From Stropharia rugosoannulata (lineage: Eukaryota > Basidiomycota > Agaricomycetes > Agaricales > Strophariaceae), in the NCBI GenBank assembly GCA_028532985.1, contig JANCIK010000004.1, positions 2,914,001-2,978,000 of the forward strand: 64,000 bases of DNA. The letters run 5' to 3'. The translations under genes were made by a program, and so were the position numbers. The notes under the pieces were generated by a model. The model made no database searches. It was given only the letters and a program-made list of their open reading frames with translations, and was not told the DNA's origin. Of this stretch, positions 10,576-22,016 are shown in pieces. Position 1 is the stretch's first letter; each line of letters begins with the position of its first letter.

Positions 10576-11771
10576 ATGTCGCGGCCACAAGATGACAGAA
10601 ATCAAGAGGCTACTGTCTACCTCGTAAGTATCACACTTTTCGATTCCATGAGCCAAGAATGAATTAAACTCCAGGGAAACCTTGATGAACGCTGTACGGA
10701 TGCTCTAGTTTGGGAGCTTATGCTCCAAGCAGGCCCAGTTGGTAAGTAGTACTCTTTATCGTCCATTACGCGCGTTAAATCCATGTCCAGTAAATGTACA
10801 TCTACCGAAGGACCGTATCTCTATGGCACACCAAGGGTATGGTTTTTGCGAGTTCTTGACAGAAGAAGATGCAGAATATGCATGTAAGATCATGAATCAA
10901 ATCAAGCTATGGGGTAAACCTATCCGGGTTAACAAGGTTCGTCTTTAGACTCTGTACATGCCTGCCGCAGAAGGACGATTAGTAGCGCTGTAGTACTGAC
11001 ACGTCGCTTCTCATTCATAGGCCTCATCGGATAAAAAGCAACTGGACGTCGGCGCGAATCTCTTTATTGGGAATTTGGACGAGAATGTCGACGAGAGGCT
11101 GCTGTATGATACGTTCAGTGCATTCGGAATTATGGCAACAACGGCCAAGGTATGTTCATATATGCAGTGTTGCCCATCGTCCCGGACTGCGTTGACTTTT
11201 GTAGATCGCTCGCGACCCAACATCGGGAACGTCTAAGGGCTATGGCTTCGTGTCATATACGGATTTCGAATCTTCAGACGCTGCAGTGGAATCAATGAAC
11301 GGGCAGTTCCTTATGAATAAAGCTATCACGGTGCAATATGCGTTTAAGAAGGACGGCAAGGGAGAACGCCACGGAACCGCCGCAGAGCGTTTACTGGCCG
11401 CACAAGCTCGGAAAAACAACGCTCTACCCGTCGCAGCACGTCCCCCGCCAGCACCTATTGCATTCGGCGCCCGGCCACCCATGCCAGGCTTCCAAGGCCC
11501 GTACCAAGGACAGTTCGCCGGTGTGCTTGCTGCACCACCTCCTCCCCCCGGGTTCACACCTCAACAAACGATTATGCCTCCGATGATGGGCATGCCCCCG
11601 CCAGGCATGGCGCCCCCTGGTATGGTGCCTCCGCCAATGATGCCAGGTATGCCAGGCATGTCGCCAATGCCACCCCCGCAAGGCATGCCAATGTATGGCG
11701 CCTTCCCGCCCCCACCACCTCCAGGATTCGCACCATCATACCCCCCACAGCAGCAACAGCCCCAGTATTAG
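10576..11771 (+). CDS. SF3B4: splicing factor 3b subunit 4 (SF3B4/SAP49/Hsh49)
   Basis: Exons 10576-10623, 10675-10741, 10791-10936, 11021-11149 and 11205-11771 join in frame. Two RRMs are visible. RRM1 starts at residue ~14 with RNP2 VYLGNL and has RNP1 [11 protein letters not shown]2 has RNP2 LFIGNL and RNP1 KGYGFVSY. They are joined by the SF3B4-typical [18 protein letters not shown], and the conserved [20 protein letters not shown] follows RRM2. The tail (last ~110 residues) is Pro/Met/Gly-rich with repeated [16 protein letters not shown] turns, as in the family. Known role: U2 snRNP SF3b component that contacts pre-mRNA near the branch site. It is divergent from the secreted paralogue, with 524 bp between the two starts. 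Confidence 0.95.
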
Positions 11772-13171
11772 TATTGTTATATTGTACATCAGTGTTTGTC
11801 GTAATTTTATACCAATTTGAACTCTTGACGCTGCCGACGCTGCCATGGACGAGCACTCTATAACCATTTCATGTTGGGTACGACGCTGATAAGTATGGGT
11901 ATCGCGGGGACGTCGTGCGCTGAAACTCCGTGGAGCCTTTCTGCCATGACACTACTACGTGTCTTTCTTTCAAACTCAGATAAGTACAACACATGTTTGT
12001 TACAACGCCCAACAACTGCACATTGTTAGTACTTATCCAATGGCAACTCATTTCCCTAAAGCGATCATCTCAAGGGAAAGAACCAAGAAGAAATAGAACT
12101 TGGACGGCTTCGTCGAACCTGATAAAGAACCAATACCTCGTAATCCAATCGTAATCGTGATGATACCGACGTATCTTCAGACGCTCTTTCGAGTTTCTAT
12201 GAAGCTCCTATGCACTACGGCGACAGCACTCAATATCTAGTGCTCTACAAATTCTGCCGGATAATCCCCATTAATCTATCGATTGCGCGCTTGGAAGGAT
12301 TCCGTGCCCATGCTTGTGCAGCGTTGCCCAAGCGTTGCTTTAATACACACGCAGCGTTGCCTCAATATAACAATCCCCTATCTACTGTCTAATCGTTGCC
12401 TAATCGCGTCCATTGATGAGACTAATCATCTATTTGGAACCTACATCGTCCCTCGAAGCAGCCTCGTTTGCTGGTTCGCAGGTGATAGAGCTTGCCGGAA
12501 CATGCATTACACGCCAAAATGAAACTTCATCACGCGGCGAGAGGGTGGGCATGTTGTAGGACATGCTGGTTTCATATGAAGCTTTGGTCGACGGTACGAC
12601 ATCTTGTTCTCATGGGAGTTCAAAGCCACTGTTTTATCCCTTCATCAGGTCGATCTCGCCGGTGATTACGTGTAGAAGAAGTACTCATAGGCGCCCAATG
12701 CGGAGTCCGGAGTCTATTTGTCCCACGTCTTTGGTTACTTTGAGGCATCTTTCAATGATTTATCACCAGCTATTTAAGTCATGGATTGCCCCTTCTTTAC
12801 TCTTTACGCCCAAGAACAACATCTTTTCCAGGTCTGACATCTCTTGGCAGTACCATCTTGCAAATGGGCCTTCGCAAATCCTTCTCTAGGTATTACATTG
12901 TATTTCTTTTTGCATCGCGTAGCTCTTATACTGATGATTGCGTTGATTGTGTCATAGCTTTGCTAATTCCATCGGAGCTTTTATAAGCTTGAGGTAAGTT
13001 GAATATATGCTTCAGTTGATATGTGGATAGACATTACGGCTTAGATTTCCAGCTTTTTCGAGAGTTGCCATACACAGGCATAACTTGTTCGAACATGACG
13101 AAGAAAATCACGCAAGGTCGTGACCTTTCCCCGCTCTATTTCTCTTAATACTCATGGTATTATGTGTCTAG
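11772..13171. other. 1.4-kb spacer
   Basis: AT-moderate DNA without a recognisable gene or RNA. Short CGTTGCC repeats occur near 12320-12400. The right end must hold the promoter and any 5' exon of the caspase-like gene at 13172. Confidence 0.45.
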
Positions 13172-15525
13172 GATCATACCAACTCAGGCGGAATTGAGTG
13201 CAAATGAAACTCATTCCTCAAACACCACAGCGTATGTAGATCCATTTTTTGGAGTTGAAAGTATTATTTACACCCTTGTATCTGAAAGGCCTCGTTTATT
13301 TGCTTTACTTATTGGCATAAACACATATAATCTCTCGACAGCCTCCACCTCCGAATCACGAGCCTTTGCAATGATTCCGCGAAGCTCTGACTCCCCTGAT
13401 GAGCCTGTGGGTTTCGCAAATCTTAGAGGAGCAGTGGCGGATGCAGAGCAGTTCCAGGACTATTTGCTTCGTGACCTTTTAGTCCCTCCTAGCCATATAC
13501 ACTTTCTTAGAGATGAAAAAGCGACCCGAGAAAATATTATTGCAGCTTTTCGAAGGCTTGCCACAGATACAAACATTCAAAGGGGCGACTCAATATTTAT
13601 CTTCTATGCCGGCCATGGAGCCCAGGCTTATCCCCCGGAGAGGTTACGCAACGATCATTCACGCCCTGAACACGTCGAACTTTTGATCCCTTCTGATTAC
13701 AGTAAAGATCCTTCGAATTCACGGTATATGGGGATACCTGATTACACATTGGCGACTCTACTCAACGATATTGCCAAGAACAAGGGGGATAATATTGTAA
13801 GTCAAATTATACACTTGTACAAAACTATAATCTCATACTTTTGGCTGTATTAGACTATCGTCTTCGATTGCTGTCATTCCGCTTCAGCTTTACGTGGAGG
13901 CGTGAAAGCCGGCCTTGAGGATGAAGAAATAGTTCGATCAGGCCCCGAACTAGATTACAAAGTTCCCGATGAGTTGGACGAGGATATCTGGGGGACGATG
14001 GAGAGGGGTCTCGCGGCCCCGGTAGCTCTCAGGCATTTGGGTACCAGCTCCTATGTCTTTTTGGCGGCTTGCACCTCTGCACAGACGGCCAAAGAAAAGT
14101 CGAATCGAGGCTACTTCACTACAGCTCTATTGGAGTATCTAAAGACAAATCCTCAAAGCGCTCTAAAGACAGCCTGTTCTCAGGTCATAACCGCGCTGAA
14201 CATTTCAGGGTCAGTATCGGTCCTATGAAGTCATTATTAACGCTTATTTCATATACCTAGGCAAGATCCTCAATGCGAAGGTGTCCAAAGCAACAAGCGG
14301 CCTATTTTTCATAACTACGCCCCACCGTATGGGAAGCGCTTTTTTGACTTTTGTGCGCCGGGACCGAAACCGAAGAATAGGTCGAAACACTCTGTCGTCT
14401 TGAAAGGTGGAGAGGCTCACGGACTCGTTGCAGGGGACGAGTTGGTTGTATACGCGAACAAACTACAGACTGAGGAGCAAGCTATTGGAACTGTTGTGCT
14501 CACAAAAGTCTCTATCGACACGTCCACCTTCCGATTTACCCCACACCTGAGTGAAACCTCTCTTTCACACTATCCTCAAGCTGTTGCAATATTTCACCAT
14601 TCCGCTATTAAAATGCCCCAATCTCTGGCAGTATATGTCGATCCCGCCAACCCAGAACTCACGGGACGAGTCAAGCGCCTTGGCGGTTCTGTAATTGTGG
14701 AATGCGTCGACAAAGCTCATATTCATATTTCTGCCATGCCCAGCGAGAAGCAGTTACGCTTCAAGGTTGTTGACGCCGCACTTTCGGGAGTTGACCTCAA
14801 ACCCCATTTCATTCACGACACAGATGAAGACCTTACCCACGTCTTGACAGGACTATCGCACTATTATCATCATCTAAAACGAAGCAGCAAAACTCTTTCG
14901 ACAGACAAAATTTCTGTTTCACTGTTCCAAGTTAAAGACAACGGCCACGGTCACCCGCGCGTGGTTAGGACAGACGATTCGAAGAACCTGATCTCTGAAG
15001 TTACGCATACAGCTGAGATCATCTGTGACGATGATGACGCCATGTATGGCCTGGAAATCAAAAACGATAGCGACAAAGAGGAGAAGCTTTACCCGGTCTT
15101 ACTTTATTTCGATAACGTTGATTTCACCATCAGTACGTGCGCCTCAGCGAAGATTATCTACGAAATACTAACCCTATTTTCAATCTTCAGCTCGTAGTTT
15201 TCCGCATACAGTCATCCTAGGACGACAGACTGATTCGCCATGGCCCGCGAAGGGGCGGTCAATGACTATTGGCTATGGGGTTGGACCAGGATCAAGCATT
15301 CATCCCTTTAGCTTCTACGTGTCCGAGGGAAACGACGTCGAGGCCGGGTTTTTCAAATTATTCCTCTTCCAGACTCCGGTTGACCTCCAAAATGTAGAAC
15401 AAGACAGTGCGCTTTTCGTCAAAACGCGAGGTATGAAGCCTATATCACTTCCCAGTTCTAATCAGCCCATGTCGCAATGGGGCGAAATAACGTTCCCGGT
15501 GATTCAACGGCGAACACGAAACTAG
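13172..15525 (+). CDS. caspase-like (metacaspase-type, peptidase C14) protease
   Basis: Exons 13172-13796, 13854-14209, 14261-15132 and 15191-15525 join in frame. The N-terminal ~290 residues form a caspase p20-like fold: FALLIGINTY, FANLRGAVADAEQF, FIFYAGHGAQ with the catalytic His, and IVFDCCHSASA with the catalytic Cys next to the exon-2 start. The long C-terminal half (~400 aa) has no named domain and looks beta-rich. No in-frame ATG opens the first exon. A stop lies at 13146-13148 and TCTAG at 13167-13171 is a possible acceptor, so a short upstream exon is likely and the true start is unresolved. Known family role: Cys protease, usually Arg/Lys-specific and Ca-dependent in metacaspases, linked to stress and cell death. 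Mushrooms often carry many such genes. Confidence 0.83.
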
Positions 15526-15848
15526 CAATTTGCTAGCAATGCATTTTCTTCACGTTGGTTATTTTTTCTACATGTCATGTATTACTACTATCTTTTGCAC
15601 TCGTCGTCATTTGTAATAAAAATCATGAATTCAAGTTTACTAGGGAACGTAATAAAATTTAATTGAACTTGCTCGAAATCCTGCCAGTGCTAGGTTGGTG
15701 CTAGGAAGCGATTTAAAAGATTTAAAACAAGCAAGTGCAAGTGGTTACAACAAGGTTACAATTGAAGTAAGTAGCATATCCGTCACGTGTAGCCTGTCGA
15801 CATAGGTGACGGTCGTAGTGTCTTGTGCCTTTAGTTCTACTTATCATT
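15526..15848. other. 323-bp spacer upstream of EMC4
   Basis: AT-rich. Presumably holds the protease terminator and the EMC4 promoter. Nothing else is seen. Confidence 0.4.
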
Positions 15849-16615
15849 ATGCCACCAACCTCTTTGGATTATGCAAGTTTAGAGTCAACGTCGAAGTTAG
15901 TGCATAGGCTGAGCTATCTTATCATCATAATTCAAGTGATTTGTTAGGTGGAAGAACCTTCCGCCGCCACCAGGATTCACAAAGTCTTCATCCGTGCGTA
16001 CGAGTCCTGTTCGTCAAGTTCTGGGATTAATTACTACTATTTTGGACAGGTGAGGGCCCCCTCGAAAAAGGCAGCCGTCTCGACAGCGTCATATGACGCA
16101 CTGAAGGAGAAGCGCGCATGGGACGTCGCCATCGCCCCGGCCAAGTCTCTCCCCATGCAGGCGTTCATGCTGTACATGTCCGGAGGCGGCGTGCAGATAT
16201 TCAGCATCGGCATCGTTTTCATGCTCCTCCTGACGCCGTTCAAGAACGTCGCCGGTATCAACGAAGGTGCGCACCCCTCCATACCACACGCGTCGGCCGC
16301 CGTGCCAATAGACAGACAGGCTGACTGGGTTGAAACCTTGAAATTGCAGCGTTCTCGCAATACGCGCCGACGAACAAGAAGGTGAACTCGCTGGCGACGC
16401 TGCCTCTGCACAAGATCGTGTATGTCCTGTGCAACCTGCTGACGCTCGGAGTTGGGCTGTGGAAGTGCCGCTCGATGGGGCTGCTGCCGACAGGGACGGG
16501 TGACTGGCTGGCGTTTGAAGCCCGGGGCGTGGTGCGTACTTTCTCCGTCATTGGCTTAAGCGGATCAGGCTTGGGACTAACTGCATTATAGCCTACAGAA
16601 ATATCATTATTCTAG
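15849..16615 (+). CDS. EMC4: ER membrane protein complex subunit 4
   Basis: Exons 15849-15895, 15948-15993, 16050-16266, 16350-16531 and 16592-16615 give 171 residues, normal for EMC4. The N-terminus carries the family signature KWKNLPPPPGF. The DUF1077 core contains KEKRAWDVAIAPAKSLPMQA followed by two membrane helices (FMLYMSGGGVQIFSIGIVFM region and LPLHKIVYVLCNLLTLGVGL). The last exon encodes only seven residues (PTEISLF). Known role: part of the EMC insertase that places tail-anchored and multipass proteins in the ER membrane. The tiny first and last exons are easy to miss in automated annotation. Confidence 0.94.
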
Positions 16616-16938
16616 CAGAATTATATTATGTGTATTGTAGACGATCTTTGGACACGGCAGCTTCGCGACGTGCGCGCAACATCTAATACCCAACTCAAGG
16701 TTGCTGTAGACATTATATGTATACCGATGAGTATTTATTTGAGATAGGCTCGTAAGGTTGCTTCCAGCTTCGAAATATGGTCGAACTAGCCGCATCTTCC
16801 TCAAGGCCATTATGAACTTATTATATCTTACGGCAGTATTACTGTATCATTACAGTTTGCGGGTCTGGGCCGAATTTTTTTGTACCTCTAATCTTTGTGT
16901 ATCTGTGTCCTTAGATAATACATGCATTGGAGGTGAAA
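16616..16938. other. 323-bp convergent spacer
   Basis: Lies between the 3' ends of EMC4 (plus) and the amidohydrolase gene (minus). It is AT-rich 3'-UTR-like DNA with no gene. Confidence 0.4.
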
Positions 16939-19900
16939 TTAGTCCGCGTTGATAACTGGCATTGCCTGTTTCGCCCCCTTGACTGGCCAGAACTCAGTCA
17001 TAGTCTCCGCCTCCCATATTCTACCCCCTCTCGCCACATACTCCAACTTCAGCGTCTTCTCGCTCACCTCACCTTCGAGCAGGTCGACTCCAGGAGGATA
17101 AATGAGGAAATCCGCTAGTTTCTTCGGGGAAAGTGAACCCAAGGATGAGAACAGGCCGAGAGTTTTGGCTCCTGACGATGTTGCAGCGCGCAGGACCTGT
17201 AGGATGCACAATTAAGTACCGACAATACCTCCTAGCAAGAAAGCGCTGACCTCGTAGTTGCTCAAGCCACCATTTCCGGTGAAGCCCATCTCGGCGTGAT
17301 AATTGAGCCCAATGGGAGGCTCTCCATGAGCTCCGATATTAGCAAGAAGACCTTTAGAGACCATCGCAGCAACAGAACGTGAAGTGTTGAAAAGGGCAAA
17401 TGCTAAGGACCAATAAATCACAAGAATATGAAGGTATAGAAGTACACTAACAAGTTGCGGGTCTTGAGGTTGATTCCGACAAGGCCTCCAAGATGTCATG
17501 TCTCGTGAAGCGTCGCAGTCTGAGATGGAGGAAGGGTGTATTAGCTGTCTGATAATCCGAAGGTCGGCAGAAAAATTCATACTTAGGATCGTTGGGTACG
17601 TCATTGGTTGCCCACACAAGTTGTTCACCCCATGCACCGCCGTAATTAACGATATGAGTCGGCGTTGATGCAGTACCGCTCAATGCATACAGGGTCAGAA
17701 CATCATCGTACAACGTAGGTACCGGAATCGCGTGTTCTATGGTTGTCATGCCTGACAGATAAAAAAAGATTAGGTAAAAGCAGAGCAGAGAATGATAATG
17801 TTTTGATAATGTTTTCATACCATCAAATATGTAAGTCAAATCCCAATCATAATTCATACCACCTTCCGGGACGCACAGCATACTTAAATTACTGCCTTCT
17901 TTGAGAAGCCTTTGTCGGGATGCTCTGTTTTGTTTTATTTATTTAGGTTTGAAATGATAAAATTTTCATTGATGACTTACCTGGATGGAAGATTGTAGTT
18001 CTTATATGAAATGCTGGCAGGACCACCTTCTGCTTTGATCCTGAGCAAAGCTGACCTCGCTTCGTCCATATCAAAAATGTCTTGATGGCTTTGAGCTTCG
18101 CCTCCACCGTATATGACAACGCCAACAGTGAATATACGAGGGCCGACCATCTGACCGCGTTCAACGCGAACACGTTCTGCGAAACCGCCCACTTGGTCTG
18201 CACTGGGACTGTGGCACAAACAAAAAAAAAGTCAGCTAGATGCATACAAACGACGGACACGGGTAACATACTTATGCAGAGTCGTAACACCGTAGGCCAA
18301 AAAGGTCTCTAGCTCCCATGATTTGGTGGGATAGGGATCGGAAAAGCCATTCCAATGGGCATGGACGTCGATGAAGCCAGGTATCACGAAGCCTAGAACG
18401 ACGTCAGTCGAATGAACGTATATCAAGATGGGATTATTTCTTCACCCCCTTGTGCATCGAGAGATGTGTAGCGCTGTAGGTCAATATCCTGGAGATGCCC
18501 CCCTTCACCGATGCGTTGGATAACACCTCCGCGAACAAGCATAAAGCCACCCCTAATGATGTCCGTGTTGACGTCGTCAGTGTCCATTGTTAAAATGGTG
18601 GCGTTGTAAACGACAAAAGAGTCACTGAGATCGGGCACGCCCGTGTCGAGCCATTCCTTATGTATCTTCATAGATTGGCGTGCTTCCTTCTTAAGTCGAG
18701 TTATATCCGTGTCGTGCTCAACTACCACCATCTGGAAATCGACCAGAGATTTGACGCATTTGATGCCAAATGTGATGCGGTCATCAGATATCTCCCCCTT
18801 GCATTGACTGAGTGTGGACAAGTCCAGAGAATGAAGGTATGGTCCTGTACAGAATTGTAGGTTTGAGAAAGTAGTGAAAGTGAATATCAAGGTCACTCAC
18901 CCAAGAACCAAAGCAACTTCTTGCCGTCGGCAGTGAAAGTAACATCATGACCTCCATCCAAACTTACGCGGACTATACCTTCTGTGGCATTACCTGGTTT
19001 CGACCATAGTAGCTCGACGTTATCGGAGTCAGCGCCTGGAGAAAGGTAGATGTTGAAAACGTCCACAAAAGCAGTATTCAAGTCATCATCGAGGCCCTGG
19101 CCGGAGGCGGCGGGAGCGACGACCACCTCTGTAGATGCCCGTCCCAGTGCCAGTGTGGCATGTGGAGGTTTCCCGAATTTGTCCTTCTCGCCCTCCAAGT
19201 CTATGGTGAACGCACGGGCAGATTGTTGGACAAGTAATTTTTTGTTTCCGTCGAGGAAACGCATGTTAACATGGTCGTTTGTGTTGATTTCCGATGGCAC
19301 AAAGCGCAAGTTTTCGATGGTAACATTATTTCCATTTGCAAAGGATTCTGGGAGTACGATATCGCCAAGATAAAGGCCAACACCCGCAGTAGCGAGAATA
19401 TCGCCTGATAGATAGGTGCCACCACTTTTCAAGAAAGCAATGGTCCTGCTAGACCCATGACAATTGCAAAGCACTGGAGAGAAGTATCGGCCAATTGGAG
19501 TGCCCTGTATTTCGTACGCCTGATTTGCTTTCAAGTCCGCGAGCTCAAACTTGGTATATAGCAAATCTGACCATTTGGCATGGATAACAAGTTCGTCTTT
19601 GAAAGGCACAAATGATGGAGAGTAGTACGCAGAGCTGTCATCTGTGACCGGGACCTTCACAGCCTCGGAGGTTTCAAGATCCTTCCAGTAAGAAAGCCCA
19701 CCTGCTTGGAAGACTGCGCGCGTGCCATTATGATTGACTCTGAGATCCCTGAACGCATGAACTTGCTGCTTTTCTTGAGTTTCATAGCCGACGAGATCTG
19801 TACCGCCAGTAAGGGTTTCTGCGAGTTGCTTCTCGATATGCGCCTTGAAGGGAATTGGACGGGGTGCAATAGACGAAGCTACCCTTTCCCCATGTTCATT

Positions 19901-21501
19901 AACAGACAGCGGGACATAGTAGATTTGACCAGCCGCCCAGATGACAACAGCAGAGTCGTCAGGTGTGAATGCAAATGTGGGATATGTGCCCATTGGCGCG
20001 GAGATCCCGGAAAGGTCGTATGTGAGGCCATACCAGATATTGTGAATTGAACCAGTTTCGAGATCCCTATATGCTGTGAGTTTGTGGACAGAAATGCAAG
20101 AGATGAAAGACTTACTTCACAACCAAAGCTTCTTTATCTCTTACGCGACGAACGAACGCGAGTGTTTTACCGTCTCGAGAAAGTTCAGGTCGGTTGGCAC
20201 CCCCAGGCGATGAGTCAACCAATGTCTCTGTTTCGCCAGTGGTGAGATTCGTCTGGAAGATAGCATATATTCCACGGTAGACGTCTGGTAGACGTGGTTT
20301 AGTGACAAATCATATTAATACCATCAAATTTTCTACCTTTACTGTAAGTGAAGTAGTGTTCGTCGACTACATTCTTTGAATAAATTAGACTGTCGCGCCC
20401 CTTCCAGATAAATTGTTCCGGTCCAATTTGCTGTTCACCATAATCGTTCGGAGACCAACCTAAGGGCAGTGTGCGACCAACGACGCGCTTTCCGTCGCCC
20501 GCTTGTACTGAGTGGGTTGTCTCTGATCTTAGATCTTCAAGAGAGGGTACAGAGTATTCCCAGCCTTCCCCAGCGCCCAAGGACCGTTCTGACATGTACC
20601 ATTTGGTAGCAATCACCTTGGATCCAGATGGATGGAAGCGAGCATCGCTGACCCACCGGTAAGTCTCGTTTGTAACGCGCTGAGCTGCGCGAATATGGTA
20701 TTAGTCAATTTTCAATGGTGGTAATAAGATGTATGTATTACCATTGATACGGCCTTCACGGATTAGCCGGTGCCGTTTCCTGAGTGCATCTTCCTCCAGG
20801 CCTCGCGAGAGTAGATATTCATCATCATCTTTGTTAGCAAGAGCCGAGCGTAGTTCTTCGTCTGCATTTGTAGGGTTCAAGTCCATTTCGTCGCATCCTT
20901 TCCACTCCATAACCCATAGGTTTTCCACTCCCAATTCTGCATCGCTTTTGAAAACGATCCTGTCTCCTGTGGGAGAAAAGTGAGGATTAGAATCATAAGG
21001 AACTCCCGAAAGCACGCGACGCGCTCTTATAGCGGTCTCAGTGGGATGTAGCGACTGGGTACCAGGAAGGCAGTAGAGGTCGCCGACCATGTCGAAGACA
21101 ATGTCTCCCGAGGTCGGGTGGACATCGAGGCGCAACCACGTTCCCTCCTGGACATCGTATTCAAGCTTCCGTGGAAAGGCGTAATCAGTGGAGATATCCC
21201 AAGGGGCAGGAGGTCTGAATGGATAAACATCATCTTTCCATTCGGCCGCTGGGTCATTGTGGACGAGGTTATGTGATGCTTTGGATACGCTATTTGACTT
21301 CAGGAATAACCAGGGCGAACTAGGTAGGAGTGCTGATAATGTGAATGCCGACGTTATTAATACGACGTATGAGAATAGATGTCGCAGGCGTGCTTGTCTC
21401 TGTGAATGGAACGCGGGATAAGCAGCAGCAGCAGGCAATGGCGAAGTCTTGGAGGCGCTGGCCTCTTCGAAGCCCATCTTCGACTGGGGATGAAGGTTCA
21501 A
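16939..21501 (-). CDS. membrane-anchored TolB-like propeller / amidohydrolase fusion
   Basis: A long multi-exon gene (about ten introns) of roughly 1,100 residues. It begins at the ATG at 21501; an ATG at 21477 is an alternative. After a ~40-residue cytosolic head comes one hydrophobic segment (FSYVVLITSAFTLSALL), suggesting a type II membrane protein. The middle is a TolB/PD40-like beta-propeller (PHFSPTGDRIVFKSDAE, GAGEGWEYSVPS, TPDDSAVVIWAAGQIYY, FTADGKKLLWFLG). The C-terminus is a metal-dependent amidohydrolase: entry strand VVYNATILTM, the HxH motif PGFIDVHAHWNGF, GMTTIEHAIP with a candidate metal His, and the closing LRAATSSGAKTLGL..GSLSPKKLADFLI. This architecture is best known from bacterial secreted amidohydrolases of unknown substrate. 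Substrate not inferable. Confidence 0.85.
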
Positions 21502-22016
21502 AGCAGAACTTGTCGATGATGGAAGGGTGGAAATAAGGGTTTAGATTTCGGCACACGAACCGTGGATTAAGCAGTGACAGCGATCAAGGACATGCATTTG
21601 CATGTGTAACATATGAGTAATCCTCTCCTCACGATGGTCTATGGCCGCCATGGGTGTCGCTCTTGATTGTCATATAAGTTATCATAGGTTATCATCGCTT
21701 GACGATACACAAAAGGTTGGGTCCTTATGGTCCCGCAGTCCACTGGGCACAATGGCAGCGATTGAGATTGAAGCGAAACGTCGGAAGCAGACGATTATCC
21801 GGGCCGTTGAATCCCGGTACTCACGATCCCACTTAAAGTTGGCCTCAATAAGTGTCCCGTTGTCCGAGAAGCACTGACAAGCCATGCCAATTATATCTTC
21901 AGTACCACACCGCCCCACAAGCCAGACTTGAGACCATTCAAGCCTTCTGCTGATAAGTGCATGAGTACCAGCTTCAGCCTTCAACCTCTTAATCCTTCTT
22001 TCCTTCAACATATAAT
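21502..22016. promoter_or_regulatory. divergent promoter region, amidohydrolase / PLC-X
   Basis: 515 bp between two divergent starts (21501 minus, 22017 plus). No gene is visible. Presumed to hold both promoters. Confidence 0.45.
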
